Notes under the pieces: model-generated | Seen by the model: only the letters and a program-made list of their open reading frames with translations | Database searches by the model: none | Told to the model about the DNA's origin: nothing | Made by a program: the position numbers and the translations under genes | Origin: Brienomyrus brachyistius | Lineage: Eukaryota > Chordata > Actinopteri > Osteoglossiformes > Mormyridae | Length of the DNA stretch: 64,000 bases | Assembly: GCF_023856365.1 (NCBI RefSeq) | Contig: NC_064547.1 | Span: 23,248,168 to 23,312,167, forward strand | Direction: 5' to 3' | Part shown: in pieces, positions 10,401 to 21,195 of the stretch | Layout of the letters: each line of letters opens with the position of its first letter | Position numbering within the stretch: the first letter of the stretch is position 1

Positions 10401-13400
10401 GCAGGCAACACCCTCCCACCAAGTCTGCAGCGTGTCCTCCAGAATCTCTACTAGAGATTCCTTGCTGGTGGGCCCATGCGATTGGGTCCAATCCCAGGGA
10501 AGGGGGCCTCGACATCAGTCTGGAACTGAAGACCTCTCGCATGGGCGATTCGGTTTCATCAATTGCCTCCTTCCGTATCAAGCTCAGGAGGAGACACTCT
10601 GTTGACCTGAATGCTTTGGTCTCATTCAGGTGGGGGGTCTTTGGTGGCTGGGGACAGCTGGCATCTTCCAGGTTTTTACGCTTCCCGTGACGATTTTTAG
10701 GGAGTACGATGTAGCCACACAAAACTAATGAAGGACCAGAGAACAACATTAAGGACATGATGCAGGTAGGGGGGGGCAAAACAGGCAGGCAGCAGACTTA
10801 GGAAGGGGAATAAGACTCAGGCAATTCATTTCACGTTAGTAAAAACAACCACACAAACACATGCACAACGCAAACAGTGCCACTGAAAAGCAGTGCAGAG
10901 AAGCCTGTCACATACAGGGACAAAAAAAACAAACATTCTGAATGTCATGTTTCTTGCAAACATGGTGAACTATACAGTTCAGCTGGAATACCCACAAACG
11001 GTCGCAATCAGAAATGACTGGTTTCCATATACTGTCAAGCTGATATAGACATTTTTAAAAGAGAACACAGACTGGCACCATTGGGAAAGCCCATATTTGC
11101 ATAGACGCAGAAGTTTCTCAGTCAGAACGGGCTAACTGCAGGGAGAGGGGCCACCCATACATACCCAAGACGTTCACAAACAACTCATAATACTCATAAG
11201 TGAGCAGCGGCTGTGGCAGGTTCACAAAGTAGTCTGAGACCGTCTTAAAGACGTCCCTCTCGAATCCAGGGTACGAGGGCTGGTTCAAGTCGTACTTTGG
11301 CCCTTATGTGTAAAGGGGGAGAGAGAAAAACCGAACTGACTTATGTACTAAACAAATGCAAAAGAAACTCTCAACCCGATTTAAATCACAGGCCTGATAA
11401 GCTGCAATTCAGTTGTACAAGTAGCATCCGTGATCCAGTACAATGACAATAAAGGCTTTCTATTCTATAAGGACACAATTCTTAACCATAGTTTTAAATA
11501 GGAAAAAAATATTCCACCATCATACAGCTAACACTCAAGCAGTACCTTAATTTGGATCACCTACTTATACTTATTTAGGTGAAAGTTACTTACAGTTTGC
11601 CAAACATTTCATTGCAGACAAAACCCAGTGAGGCAGGTCATCTGTGATAAAATAAAAAAAAATAAAAAATAAAATGGCAGTTATACACTAAAATCTATTT
11701 TGTATATTAAATATACCAAAATACTATATTACATATACATATATACACACACAGACACACGCTGCTCTACTTACGAACGGGAAGTTTAGAACGACCGTTC
11801 GTAACTTGAAATGTTTATAAGGCGTCATACAACATAATTTAAGGCTATACGCAGGCATAAACAACCAGGATGCTGGGAGCACGAACGCTGCACTGGAGTG
11901 GGAGGAGCAGCCAGAAGTCGTAATAAGCGGAATTGGTGTGCAGGGGGAAAAAACATTGATGTTGCGGACAAGAAACGGGAGTCCATGGAACACAATTTGG
12001 ACTTACAGTCCAAATTCCATATGTCTGAAAGTTGAACGTTTGTAAGTGTGTAAGTATACTAAACTGAACAGGAAAACCTCTCAAAATGCACATTGAAAAT
12101 ACCTTACCTGTCTTGTCCTCAAGAGTTACTACTCCATGTTTGTTAACGTTGGTCATGTTATAGGCAATATAGCGGGAGTTCACATCAAAGGGATTTAAAA
12201 CATCCTCAAAGGAGGTCAGCCCCAAGGTTTTCTGTAACCTGGGGGGGGGGGTATAAAACAGATCATGATGTCATCCAAGGTAACACTTCAAATACGACCA
12301 CAAGGAAGAAGAGCGAAAACGCACTGTGTCAGAGTTATGGTCCTCCAAATATCCAGAATATCGTCTTCTGTTATTTCTCGACGATGGACCTCTTCTCTCG
12401 GTGAAGAATCAGCTGGGATGTCCTGTGTCAAAGGATCCACATTTTCCTGACAACATAAATACACTTAGGATTACATTTAGAAAGAAAAAGACCAAATACA
12501 TACAGCAGGCATTTTTGCAAGATAATTTTTTTAATGAAAAATGACAACAATTCCCACTTGAGATTCTTTCCCAAATATCTTGGAGGTCCGGAATTTGAAG
12601 AGAGCCTCCTTTTCCTTCAACGTGCTCTTCCTCTTCTTCGTGGAACTGGAGCCACTCGGAACAGGTTTCACTGGTGAAGTGGAAGGAAACCTTTAAAAAG
12701 AAATAAGACTTTAAAAGGTGAAGCAGATGTGAAATTCAATCCCAGGTGAGAAGGAGTATTTCAGTCAGGTGACTGAGTTTCCTTACATCAATCTCATAGA
12801 TTAAAATAATGTTCACTGGAGATTAAATGGGGAAAAACACACTCTCAAAATCACACACACACACACGTGAAAATAAAACATACAAATTTATATTGTTAAT
12901 AACTAATTCCAGGCAAGTAAAGCTAGTCCCCTGACCCCACCTTTTCCCCAAAACCTCCACACCCTCTCTACATTTCACACTTACATCTCAAGAAACTAGT
13001 AACGGCTAAGGAGTCTAGCAAATGTTACTTATTTTATAAAAGTTAAAACTCAAACTAACGAATTAATCGAACAACAGAAATTAAGAAGCATGAAATTATA
13101 TTTCATTTGGACGAAGAGGAAAAAAAACCTTCTGAATATTAATTTCATGCATTTCCATTAGACTGATTCATTAATCATTTATTAGTGACTTATACGATCA
13201 AACTGGTTGCACGTTAGATGCTCCATTTAGGGGAAAAAAATTGCATAATTTCCCAGTGCGCATAGGCTCCTCTGTGTGCCCTCATTCAGAGTTCAATTAC
13301 GCTTCACAGCCAAAAACAAACAACCGCTTCATTCTAAATGAGAAGAGAACCATAACTACTTATAATAATCATCTGTGGAAAACATATCAGGGCCTTATAT

Positions 13401-15596
13401 CTTATTCATGAGCTATGCATCATCCATTCATTCATCTTCCAAAACAGACTGGCCAGTACGACATCAGGGTCAGGCTCGACTCTTGGCAGCACGCCAGTCT
13501 ACAGCAAGACCAGCACACAGGACACTCACAGACATCCACTACAGACAACTTAGTGAGACCGATGTGAGAGAAAACATGCGTGCAAACAGAGGAACATGAC
13601 TCATATCCTCAGCCCTGGCAGTCACTGAGCCTGGACAGGGAACACTTATGTTTCTGGGACCTATGTTTTTGACAGATCTTTCAAAATTTGCAGACACATT
13701 GTATGACAATCTGGAAAGGATCAAATTTCGTGACACATTGCACCAAAAGCAATACCATATGGTGGTAGCAATAACTCAAAAAGCATTTGATAAACGTATG
13801 TATTACTTTAATTATTATTACCAGTATTAGTAGTAGTCCCTTCTCATCACTCTCCAAGGCGACTATATCTAGATGCATGCAAATTAAATGGTTTTGTAAC
13901 TTTTTTTTATTACCAGATTGGATTATGTGTATGAAGCAGTACCATGTATAAACGTGACATTATTAAGGGTTCTGGGGACATACCTGTAGAGCCGCCCGTC
14001 GTCCTCCAGGTCCTCTGACCCCCACCGGCCCTTCACATCCTCGATCACGTGGTTCTTCAAGAACTTGCGCAGCAGTTGCAGCGTCTGGTGCCTCGTCACC
14101 TCGGGCCCGAAGTTGCAGTTGTTGCGTAGCAGGTCGTGGAGCCAGTCCGCGGCGGCCGTCGCCGTGAAACAGCTCCCGTAGGAGCGCAGGTGCAGCCGGT
14201 GCTTCCGCAGGGGCATGCCGGCCCGGAAGAGCTTGGTCACCTCATTCCACTGCCAAAACCAAAGGCGAGTTAAGTCATGGAACCCAAGTGTCGCAGACAA
14301 CAAAACATAGCTTTCTATCATAAATAATTTATGACAATTATAACCATTTAACAAGACATTAGCTTTATTATGAAAACCGAACGGCTATTCATCTCAGCAG
14401 ATCCATCCGCACACCATTATCTGCCGATCTCTCTGGAAAACTCTACGATTTGTCCTTCAGTCACTGCCCGTAACCTTGGGGTGACCACTGACAATCACCG
14501 GTCCTCTTCCTCTCACATTGCTAATCTTTCCTGCTCCTGTTCATTTTCCCTCTTCAACATCAGAAGGGTTCATTCATTTCTTTCCACATAGGCCACTCAT
14601 GTACTTGTTCAATCTCTTGTCATCTCGAGACTGGACCACTGTAACTCACTCCTAGCAGGTCTGCCTCTGAGCACCATTCATCCCCTGCAGCTGATCCAGA
14701 ATGAAGCTACCTGACTATTTTTCAACCTTCTGGCACACCACACCATTGTTACGCTTCCTCCACTGGCTTCCTGTAGCTGCCCGCTTAACCCCTTAGCCGG
14801 GTTATACTGAACCAGTACCAGAATATATGCAAGTCGCTCTGGCTAAGGGCGTCTGCCAAACGCCGTCAATGTGAATGTATTATAACATATCCATCCATCC
14901 ATCCATTTTCCAAACTGCTTATCCTACTGGGTTGCGGGGGGTCCAGAGCCTATCCCGGAAGCAATGGGCACGAGGCAGGGAACAACCCAGGATGGGGGGC
15001 CAGCCCATCACAGGGTACACTCACACACCATCTACTCACACATACACACCTATGGGCAATTTAGGAACTCCAATTAGCCTCAGCATGTTTCTTGGACTGT
15101 GGGGGGAAACCGGAGTACCCGGAGGAAAACAGTGCTAACCACTGCATCACCTATTATAACATATACTATATATAATAAACTTTTATATAGTTATCTCACT
15201 ACTGCACAATGGATCGTATTAAGTGGACCAGTGCAATGACGTGGTTAGTCACACGAAATAAAATGGTGATATGGTTCATGGGTGCCAGTGAACCCCCACC
15301 CCCCTCCCCCGACCTAAACAAACCAGCAACTGGAGCTCGCACCCGAACATCTAGGCCAAGTCAAACTCCCCCAGACATTCACCCAAGTAAATGCCTTATA
15401 TTAGCATTAAAATACATGCGATGCATTGAATAACTAAACCCGAAGACTAAAACAAAGTGAAACGATATAAAAACAGGAATTCACATCTGTGGGACGGATA
15501 ACTCAGCCAGCTCGCTACCCGAGCGATGCACTCTCTTACCAGTTTGGTAGCCCTGTAAGGACCCGGAGTAACGATATGAGAATCCACGAAGTTCAT
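7279..15596 (-). CDS. depdc1a: DEP domain-containing protein 1 (DEPDC1/depdc1a), complete 12-exon gene
   Basis: The coding segments (complement) are 15540-15596, 13984-14249, 12558-12690, 12325-12446, 12108-12238, 11594-11641, 11165-11302, 9771-10724, 8537-8709, 8248-8424, 7511-7696 and 7279-7422. They total 2529 nt and encode 842 residues plus stop, and all phases agree. The DEP domain lies at about residues 20-107 ([44 protein letters not shown]). The Rho-GAP-like region spans about 175-310 ([23 protein letters not shown]). Residues 299-616 come from one long exon rich in Ser/Arg ([23 protein letters not shown]), which marks the A paralogue; DEPDC1B lacks this exon. The C-terminal block ([30 protein letters not shown]) is strongly conserved. 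Human DEPDC1 is 811 residues, so the length fits. From family knowledge, DEPDC1 is a proliferation-associated protein with mitotic and transcriptional-corepressor roles. The GAP-like domain is thought to lack the catalytic arginine. No canonical AATAAA was found within about 800 bases after the stop. Confidence 0.96.
7511..7696 (-). CDS. depdc1a: depdc1a exon 11
   Basis: Encodes [18 protein letters not shown] and [18 protein letters not shown], ending in a Lys-rich run. The acceptor is cctctccag|GTA and the donor is GCGCAG|GTAAGA. Confidence 0.95.
7722..7960 (-). mobile_element. SINE copy in depdc1a intron 10
   Basis: Shows the CATCCATCCA tail, GGCAGGGAACAACCCAGGA, TTTTTGGACTGT and ACATGCAAACTCCACACAC of the window's main SINE family. 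It is diverged and has lost the tRNA-like head. Confidence 0.8.
8248..8424 (-). CDS. depdc1a: depdc1a exon 10
   Basis: Encodes [20 protein letters not shown] and [17 protein letters not shown], the best conserved C-terminal block. The acceptor is gttacag|ATG and the donor is CAG|GTGGGG, phase 0. Confidence 0.95.
8537..8709 (-). CDS. depdc1a: depdc1a exon 9
   Basis: Encodes [18 protein letters not shown], then [20 protein letters not shown]. The true acceptor is the third AG of a cluster (ctggtgtgaag|GTCTCC). The two upstream AGs would give a frame with a stop or unmatched residues, whereas this one rebuilds Ser-Leu-Leu-Gln-Pro exactly. The donor is CTG|GTAGGG. Confidence 0.93.
9422..9511. 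mobile_element. Palindromic MITE copy in depdc1a intron 8
   Basis: Starts AGTTTCCCAACCTGGTCCTC and ends CGAGGACCGAATTGGGAAAC, so the ends are inverted repeats of each other. Same family as 24089-24250. Confidence 0.8.
9771..10724 (-). CDS. depdc1a: depdc1a exon 8 (large Ser/Arg-rich exon)
   Basis: Encodes residues 299-616. It opens with [11 protein letters not shown], then [16 protein letters not shown], a poorly conserved Ser/Arg-rich region with SSLEGI, and [12 protein letters not shown]. Only these short islands are conserved in mammals. The acceptor is ttcattag|TTTT and the donor is CCAAA|GTAAGG (phase 1). An open frame continues past the donor but loses all family similarity. Confidence 0.94.
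11165..11302 (-). CDS. depdc1a: depdc1a exon 7 (GAP-like domain, C-terminal part)
   Basis: Encodes [17 protein letters not shown] through [13 protein letters not shown]. The acceptor is acataag|GG and the donor is CTTGG|GTATGT, phase 1. The reading GFERDVFKT and the PLLTYEYYE motif match the family. Confidence 0.95.
11594..11641 (-). CDS. depdc1a: depdc1a exon 6 (48-nt micro-exon)
   Basis: Encodes [16 protein letters not shown], one of the most conserved stretches of the family. The flanking sites are tatcacag|ATGAC and AAACT|GTAAGT. The exon is only 48 nt, too short to show up as an open frame on its own, so it is easily missed by ORF calling. Confidence 0.95.
11755..12060. mobile_element. 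MITE-like repeat in depdc1a intron 5
   Basis: The left end, CTACTTACGAACGG-AAG then CGTTCGTAAC, and the right end, GAACGTTTGTAAGTGTGTAA, are loosely inverted. TTACGAAC-type repeats of this kind are common in fish. There are no splice-compatible exons in it. Confidence 0.5.
12108..12238 (-). CDS. depdc1a: depdc1a exon 5 (GAP-like domain, N-terminal part)
   Basis: Encodes residues 193-236 ([31 protein letters not shown]). The polypyrimidine tract before the acceptor is an uninterrupted run of C (a G run on the plus strand). The donor is ACAG|GTAAGG, phase 1. Confidence 0.94.
12325..12446 (-). CDS. depdc1a: depdc1a exon 4
   Basis: Encodes residues 153-192, ending in [18 protein letters not shown], the start of the conserved block before the GAP-like domain. 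The acceptor is tgtcag|GAA. The donor ACACA|GTGCGT was chosen because it restores the phase (2) needed for LQKTLGL in the next exon. Confidence 0.9.
12558..12690 (-). CDS. depdc1a: depdc1a exon 3 (basic linker)
   Basis: Encodes residues 108-152. It starts [10 protein letters not shown], matching the RFP-TSP-K motif that follows the DEP domain in the family, then a Lys/Arg-rich linker ([13 protein letters not shown]). The acceptor is ctttttaaag|GTTT. The donor CAA|GTGGGA is a weaker match to consensus. Confidence 0.9.
13420..13535 (-). mobile_element. Diverged SINE remnant in depdc1a intron 2
   Basis: TCCATTCATTCATCTTCCAAA, then a CAGCAAGACCAGCACACAGGACACTCACAGACA-like stretch, follows the order of the SINE body but is strongly diverged. 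Confidence 0.4.
13984..14249 (-). CDS. depdc1a: depdc1a exon 2 (DEP domain)
   Basis: Encodes residues 20-107, nearly the whole DEP domain. The acceptor is ttttggcag|TGG and the donor is TACAG|GTATGT (phase 2). It is GC-rich relative to its surroundings. Confidence 0.96.
14365..14885 (+). mobile_element. L2-type LINE 3' end in depdc1a intron 1
   Basis: Decayed code for the C-terminal RT region ([26 protein letters not shown], then [20 protein letters not shown] in another frame) ends in the tail GGCGTCTGCCAAACGCC-TCAATGTGAATGTA. That tail is typical of fish L2 elements. It lies antisense to depdc1a. Confidence 0.85.
14887..15152 (-). mobile_element. SINE copy in depdc1a intron 1
   Basis: Nearly full body, from the ATCCATCCATCCATTTTCCA tail to GTGCTAACCACTGCATCACC. 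The B-box region is deleted: GGAGGAAA joins directly to CAGTGCTAACC. It sits immediately after the L2 tail. Confidence 0.92.
15540..15596 (-). CDS. depdc1a: depdc1a coding exon 1 (start codon)
   Basis: Encodes residues 1-19, ending GPYRATKL, which is the signature N-terminus of DEPDC1 proteins. The donor is CTG|GTAAGAG in phase 0. The ATG is chosen because the reading joins in frame to WNEV of exon 2, as in other vertebrates. Confidence 0.95.
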
Positions 15597-15900
15597 TTTA
15601 AATACGATATTTAAAAAAGACGACGAATGCGGATAAATGTAAATAAAATAAATGTATAAAAGGCCTAAAAAGCCGAGATCAGCCCATAGTAGTTACAGTA
15701 CATATCAATAGCCAACTCAAACAGGACGCCGATCTCACTGTTTAAAATTACGAGCGTATTTCCGGAGATCCGTGATTGGACGGTGGCTGACACGTGACAT
15801 CCAATGTCTCAAGCTCCGACCACGCACCACTTTTCAAAATAGCTTCTACTGCGAAAACGGCAGCGCCCGCAGGATGTGTACGCAGTCACTGCGCTTATTC
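15597..15900 (-). promoter_or_regulatory. depdc1a promoter and 5' UTR with CCAAT, CHR-like and E-box motifs
   Basis: Upstream of the start codon the sequence is locally CpG-rich. It holds a TTTAAA element (15741-15746), a CCAAT on the minus strand (15775-15779), a CCAAT on the plus strand (15801-15805) and CACGTG (15791-15796). Paired NF-Y boxes about 30 bases from a CHR (TTYRAA) are a recurrent layout of G2/M genes bound by MuvB complexes. That reading is inference; the motifs themselves are visible. Confidence 0.55.
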
Positions 15901-15904
15901 AGCG

Positions 15905-16540
15905 TCGTGTGCTGTGCATTGCTGAAAGTACCGTGAATTTTACTATTCACATTAAGTGTATTTAAAATCCTGTGGTTGTTGTGGTATCCGGTGTGCAGTG
16001 TGTTTTGTATGGTTTCAGAATCTTTCTTTTACAAAATACGAAACGCACAAAAGTTTTAGAAACCAGTAAATAATGATCCGATCTTCCATTTTTGGAACAT
16101 ATCCGTGTTGCCAAGTAGTGAATTGTGAACGTCTTAAAAGCAATAAACAGGGCTCTGTTATTTTATTAACCGAAACCTTGTACGTGGGGTAATGGTTGCC
16201 TCGTAGAACAAAATACATAGTTTTATCTCTCGACGTATAAATTATCTTGTTACATAGTATATGGAAGATCATCGGAATACTTTTGAATACGAGTAATCAT
16301 GAATTATAATGCATTTACTATCTACCATATGTTTAGTTAAATAAGGAGCTAGCTGCGTTTTTATAACGAAGCCATATTTCTGATCCCTGCATGGGATGAT
16401 ATCCATAATAGGGCACACTATTACACTACCAATCAATGGTGTAGGAAAGAGTTTGATATTGGGCGAGATCTATACCCCTACACTAAATCATACACTACAG
16501 CAATTCATAGGCACGTAATAATACCTTACTGCAGAAGGAA
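15905..16540. other. Gene-free stretch upstream of depdc1a
   Basis: Apart from the CpG-containing first ~60 bases, nothing recognisable. No divergent first exon could be defined. Confidence 0.45.
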
Positions 16541-16544
16541 GCCA

Positions 16545-16665
16545 AAGAAATGCATGCAACTTGGGGAGAACATGCAAGCTTCACACACTCAGAATGAAAG
16601 CGGGATTTGAACCCACAGCCATGCTGGTGTGAGGCAGCAGTATTACCCACTGAGACAACATAAAA
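16545..16665 (-). mobile_element. SINE fragment (tRNA-like half)
   Basis: GGGGAGAACATGCAAGCTTC, then GGGATTTGAACCCACAGCC (B box on the minus strand) and TATTACCCACTGAGACAAC. The family order is kept but diverged. Confidence 0.65.
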
Positions 16666-16669
16666 AACA

Positions 16670-18525
16670 CATGCTGGCCACAAATGCAAAAAGGCTCCCC
16701 TGTGTTCACAACTCTACCCTGGAGGTGGGTCTGAACCAGATCTGACCTGATACTACATAGGCGTACCTAATAATACTCTATGCTCACTGAGCGTTCCTTC
16801 TGAAGTATACAGAAATATACTGTATATACAAATATACATATGGTACTTTTATGTTCTCGTTCTTACAATTTGATTAAAAGTGGGGACATTATCTCACTAC
16901 TTGAGTGTCACGAATTTCAGGATGTCTGTCGGCTCAAGCGACTCATCCGCTTGTAATGATGTAGACATCATTTTTAATTTACCTTTTTCAATTTTGTCTT
17001 CTATTAACTGAAAGCCAATCCAGATAATGAAGACCAGCTATAAGAATATTTCATCCGGAAATATATGAGTACCACTGGTGAAGTACTATCATTTTTTTTT
17101 ATTAATGTTTTTTAAAGAGCCATGTTGTCTTTGACAGTGTGTAAATTATGTCTTTTTATGTTGGTAATTATATCCCCCAGCTGCATGCTGATATATTACA
17201 TATAAATTTACATATAAATTGTTTTTTTTTCCCCACAATTCACCTTCTAATCCATTTCCACTCAATGTGTGAAAATCTGACTTGTCGCCGTGGCCCCTTG
17301 ATACTCATCTCTGATATCAGCTTTGTTTATAAGAAGGCTTTGGGGGTTCAGTAAATTACACTGTATTATAAATTAAAGACCCTCAGTTCTTCAGCTGAAT
17401 GTTTGGTTGCCACAGAAGGCCAGTGTCATGCCCTGCATTCCTGCCCTCTCTTTCTCTACCTAGAAAGCGCATGTGTGCTTGCGTGTGTGCGTGCTCACTC
17501 CTGTTACTAGTTCTGTTTGACCCCTCATGGTCTGCTTTTCTTTTCCCTGTTCCTATTTCAGTCAATAAACCCCTTATTAGTTGTCCTCACGCCTGATCTT
17601 TGTGCTCGGATTGTGATATGTACACTGTAGATCATTAATAGAATCTGAAAAAACCCTACATGAACAGAAGACAGTAGTATTATGCCAACACTGGACATTT
17701 AAACCCCTAAATCAATACAATATGGAGTTGAAGTTAAAAAAAGAGATGTAGATGTATGAATTTGGCAAAAAATAGAAAATACACTTTTGTATTAAGTTAC
17801 CGGTTCATAACTTGAGTTGCTACTGTAATATTCAGAAATATGACCTGGGATTGTCACCAGGTTCAGCTTTGAGATGATGGATGGGTAAGATGCATGATTG
17901 TCTTGATAAGGTCAAAGCAATGTAATGATGCAAGAACTGGATGAAGGAAGTGAAAGTAAAATGGGTCATTTTTTTGTTTGCTTGTTTTTTTTTGAAAGAC
18001 TGATAAAGAAAAACAAAACACTTTAAAGATCTGATAGTATTATAGCCATTTTTGAATCTTTCTATGACCTTTCAATATCCTTGCTGTTCTACCTCAAATT
18101 ACAGAAAGATCTCCATGAGGTTCATGTAGAAGTGACAGTGTGAGGATGAGTGAGGAGATAAAATTGATATCGCTTTATTCAATCAGCCAGATAGAAGTTT
18201 ATGAATATCAATTCTTCTTCCTTCACAAAAATGTCCCTCACCCTGTACACACCTGCATCAAGGACCTTCAGAAAACAAAATCATTACTTTATGGTGGCTA
18301 CCATTATTTTCAGCTTTCCGGTTTGAATCAATTTTCTTCAGTCTTCCTCTTTGTCATTGCTTGCCTGATTCTCCCCTTCGCCTATAATCCTATAAATATG
18401 TGCAAAGAATGCTGTCTACATCTGCCTTGCATAAGCTGCCTCTCTTACTGCTGACACACTAAGCTTATCTGTTCTGTTTAATAAGTACTTAATGAATGCT
18501 TTATTTTCAGTGGATTGAAGCTGGT
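16670..18525. other. Gene-free stretch
   Basis: No exon recognised. At 17425-17628 a piece starting TGTCATGCCCTGCATTCC and holding an AATAAA resembles an LTR, but no target duplication or clean CA end was found. Confidence 0.45.
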
Positions 18526-18527
18526 GT

Positions 18528-18815
18528 GGGGCGGCATGGTGGTGCAGTGGTTAGCACTGTTACCTCACACCTCTGGGACCCAGGTTTGAGTCTTCATCTG
18601 GGTCACATGTGTGTGGAGTTTGCATGTTCTCCCCATGTCGTTGTGGGGTTTTCTCCGGGTACTCCGGTTCCCCCCCCCCCCCACAGTCCAAAAACATGCT
18701 GAGGCTAATTGGAGTTGCTAAATTGCCCGTAGGTGTGCATGTGAGAGTGAATGGTGTGTGAGTGTGCCCTGCGATGGGCTGGCCCCCCATCCTGGGTTGT
18801 TCCCTGTGCCTCAGT
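18528..18815 (+). mobile_element. tRNA-derived SINE, nearly full length, A and B boxes visible
   Basis: The head GCGGCATGGTGGTGCAGTGG contains a perfect Pol III A box (TGGTGCAGTGG, 18540-18550). A B-box-like GGTTTGAGTCT lies at 18583-18593. The body runs to CATCCTGGGTTGTTCCCTG. The (ATGG)n tail is missing, so the 3' end is truncated. Confidence 0.92.
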
Positions 18816-18819
18816 GTCC

Positions 18820-20570
18820 TGTATTAGGATTATCTTCCTAATAAACCCTGCGGTCCCTGATTTTGGACTCCAGTTCATATTTCCTCGCTACGTGTCTCTC
18901 TGAGTTGTAAAACACTTAGTAACAGTACATTTAGGTTATTTTCCCTTTGTGATCAATAAAATATAGCTTATCTATAAAAGGATAAAGATGATGCACCAAT
19001 GGGTGGTGCAATGGCAGGACACATAGTCCTGTGATGCCTCCTGGTGAGTGTGTGTGTGCGTGCATGTATGTATATATTACACTGTGGGGACTAAATAACC
19101 CCACAATGTGATAAAAACCTGACCTTGTGTGGAATTTTTTTCCGACCCCAGAAGGGGAAGCTCAGTTTTATAAAAAACTAAAAATGTGCTCAAAAAGAAA
19201 ATGCAAATACAGTTTATATATAACTACAACTATTCAGTTCTTTTTTTCCAGACCGAAGTTTCAAAATAAAAACAAAATAATCTCAAATTACTGATCAATC
19301 ATCTGGAAATGTAAAAGCCAATAAATGTGTTTTTACCCCAGTTTGGTGGTTACCTGTGATTCATTGCGTGTTATGTGTACTCTGTCCAGGGGAATACTTG
19401 CACTCTTGCATTGTTTACACCTAGAATGGGATGGAATATTATAGATCTTATAAATCTTATAGATTTTAAAACACAATCAAAGTATATTGCAATAACCAGT
19501 ATTGTCTAATCCTCATTTACCATCCAGCCTTACATTCGCATCTAAATTGCGAAGTTACCCATAGTGTATAAACTGCATGCCTACAGTTCATCCATGGTAA
19601 CCCCTGCCTCAGACCCTTTGCTCAGGGGCATCGGAGGGGCTTGGATACCCTGGCAGATTCAGGGAGCCTTGAATGGGTGGTAGGACCCAAGGTGAAATTG
19701 TGTCCGGGGGTCCAGAATGTCTTGGTATGCCCCTGCCTATGCTTCCAGGTGGAGGATCCAAGCTCCCTATAACCATGCACTGGATAAGCTGCCATGGAAG
19801 ATATAAGCATTGCACAGATGACAAGTTTATCTAACGTTGTTGGCAACTGTAGCTATAGCCGAATAGTAAGTGCACAGATTGACTGTGTATAAAAACAGCA
19901 AGTACTGAGCTGTGTCTGGTGCCAGATTGTGTTTACTGGAGATGACTGTACATTTTCACACCCGACAAATGAGACCTCCCTGGGTGGAGGGGTGGGGGGC
20001 TGGGAGTGGGGGTGAAATACTTCCCCTGCAAGGATATCTGTATTCCATCAGCCTAATGTTTAATCCCACAGGTCCCTCCAGCTGGACCTTTAGGGGGAAC
20101 CACATGCCCCCCCCCCTCAACTGGGAACCCCCCAGAATGCTTCCAACTTGACTGGGCCGTGTCACATTTTTATCAGCTTCATTCATTTAGAAAAACAGTT
20201 TGTTGAGTTGAATCTATTTTTAATGCATACCTCATGTAGGCACTACTTTTTATATACATGTAAATGCTCTTTTTTAAAGTATACTCATGTTAATGTACTT
20301 AATAACTTAGCTTAACATACAGTACAGGTAATACCTGAGAGGGGAAGTCTGCCAGCAAGTCAACAAGAAAATTATCTCAAAAGGGGGAAAAAAACTATTT
20401 CGTGAATCTTGACATAATTACACGTATATAGAAGTACTGCTTGCTTCTGTCATAAAGGGGAAATTGGATAAATGTAAATAATGCTGAGAACCCTATGTCA
20501 TAATAGGGGATAAAAGGCTTCTGTGTGTATCACAACGATGCAAAGTTAAAGTGAATGCATCCAGGAAACA
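18820..20570. other. Gene-free stretch
   Basis: No exon or clear transposon seen. The frames at 19609-20186 overlap on both strands and are not recognisable. Confidence 0.5.
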
Positions 20571-20576
20571 GACACA

Positions 20577-20578
20577 TC

Positions 20579-20637
<59 letters not shown>

Positions 20638-20660
20638 GTCTGTCTGTCTGTCCGTCTGTC
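20577..20660. repeat. (TCTA)n-(TCTG)n microsatellite
   Basis: About 15 TCTA units followed by TCTG units with one C variant. Two frames over it give artefactual Tyr/Leu/Ser repeats. Confidence 0.98.
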
Positions 20661-21195
20661 ACACAGTTTTGTTCCTTTTTTCCTTACAACATTGCTTCAT
20701 TTCGGTAATGTTCGAGGCCATTTACAAATGTACGCCTCCCTTAGGGTCTCAGTTGTGTTGTGGTCTGGAGTACGTGATTCCATAACCTTGATTATTTTCC
20801 TCTCAGTCTTGCAGTCATAGATTTTCTGATCTGCTTTGGATCGTTGTCCTGTGGCATGATGTAATTTTGCCTAAGCTTCAGCTGTCAGGCAGATGGTCTA
20901 ATATTTTCCTCTAGAACACTTTTGTTTCATGGACTTGATGACTGCAAGATACCCAGGTCACTGGGATTTATAACAAGCTCAAATCAAATCACCCCTCCGC
21001 TGCCATCTTTGATAGTTGATATGAGGTTTCATGGTCTTTGATCCCCACCTTCGTCTCATCTGTCTGAAGGACTTTGTTCAACAGTTTTGTGGGAGTTCAA
21101 ATGTACCTTAAGTTATGCTGCCATCTTCTTGCCATCCTTCCTCAAAAGCCATAATCGTTCTGTGTTTTTTTTCTGAAACAGTCAAGGACTTTTTA

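Noticed and set aside
17425..17628. Possible solo LTR (TGTCATGCCCTGC ... AATAAA ...)
   Set aside because: The 3' end lacks CA and no target duplication is visible, so a full call is not justified.
18540..18600. tRNA gene suggested by A- and B-box matches
   Set aside because: No cloverleaf can be formed, and the same head recurs in many SINE copies.
20577..20820. Two overlapping frames over TCTA repeats
   Set aside because: Microsatellite translation.
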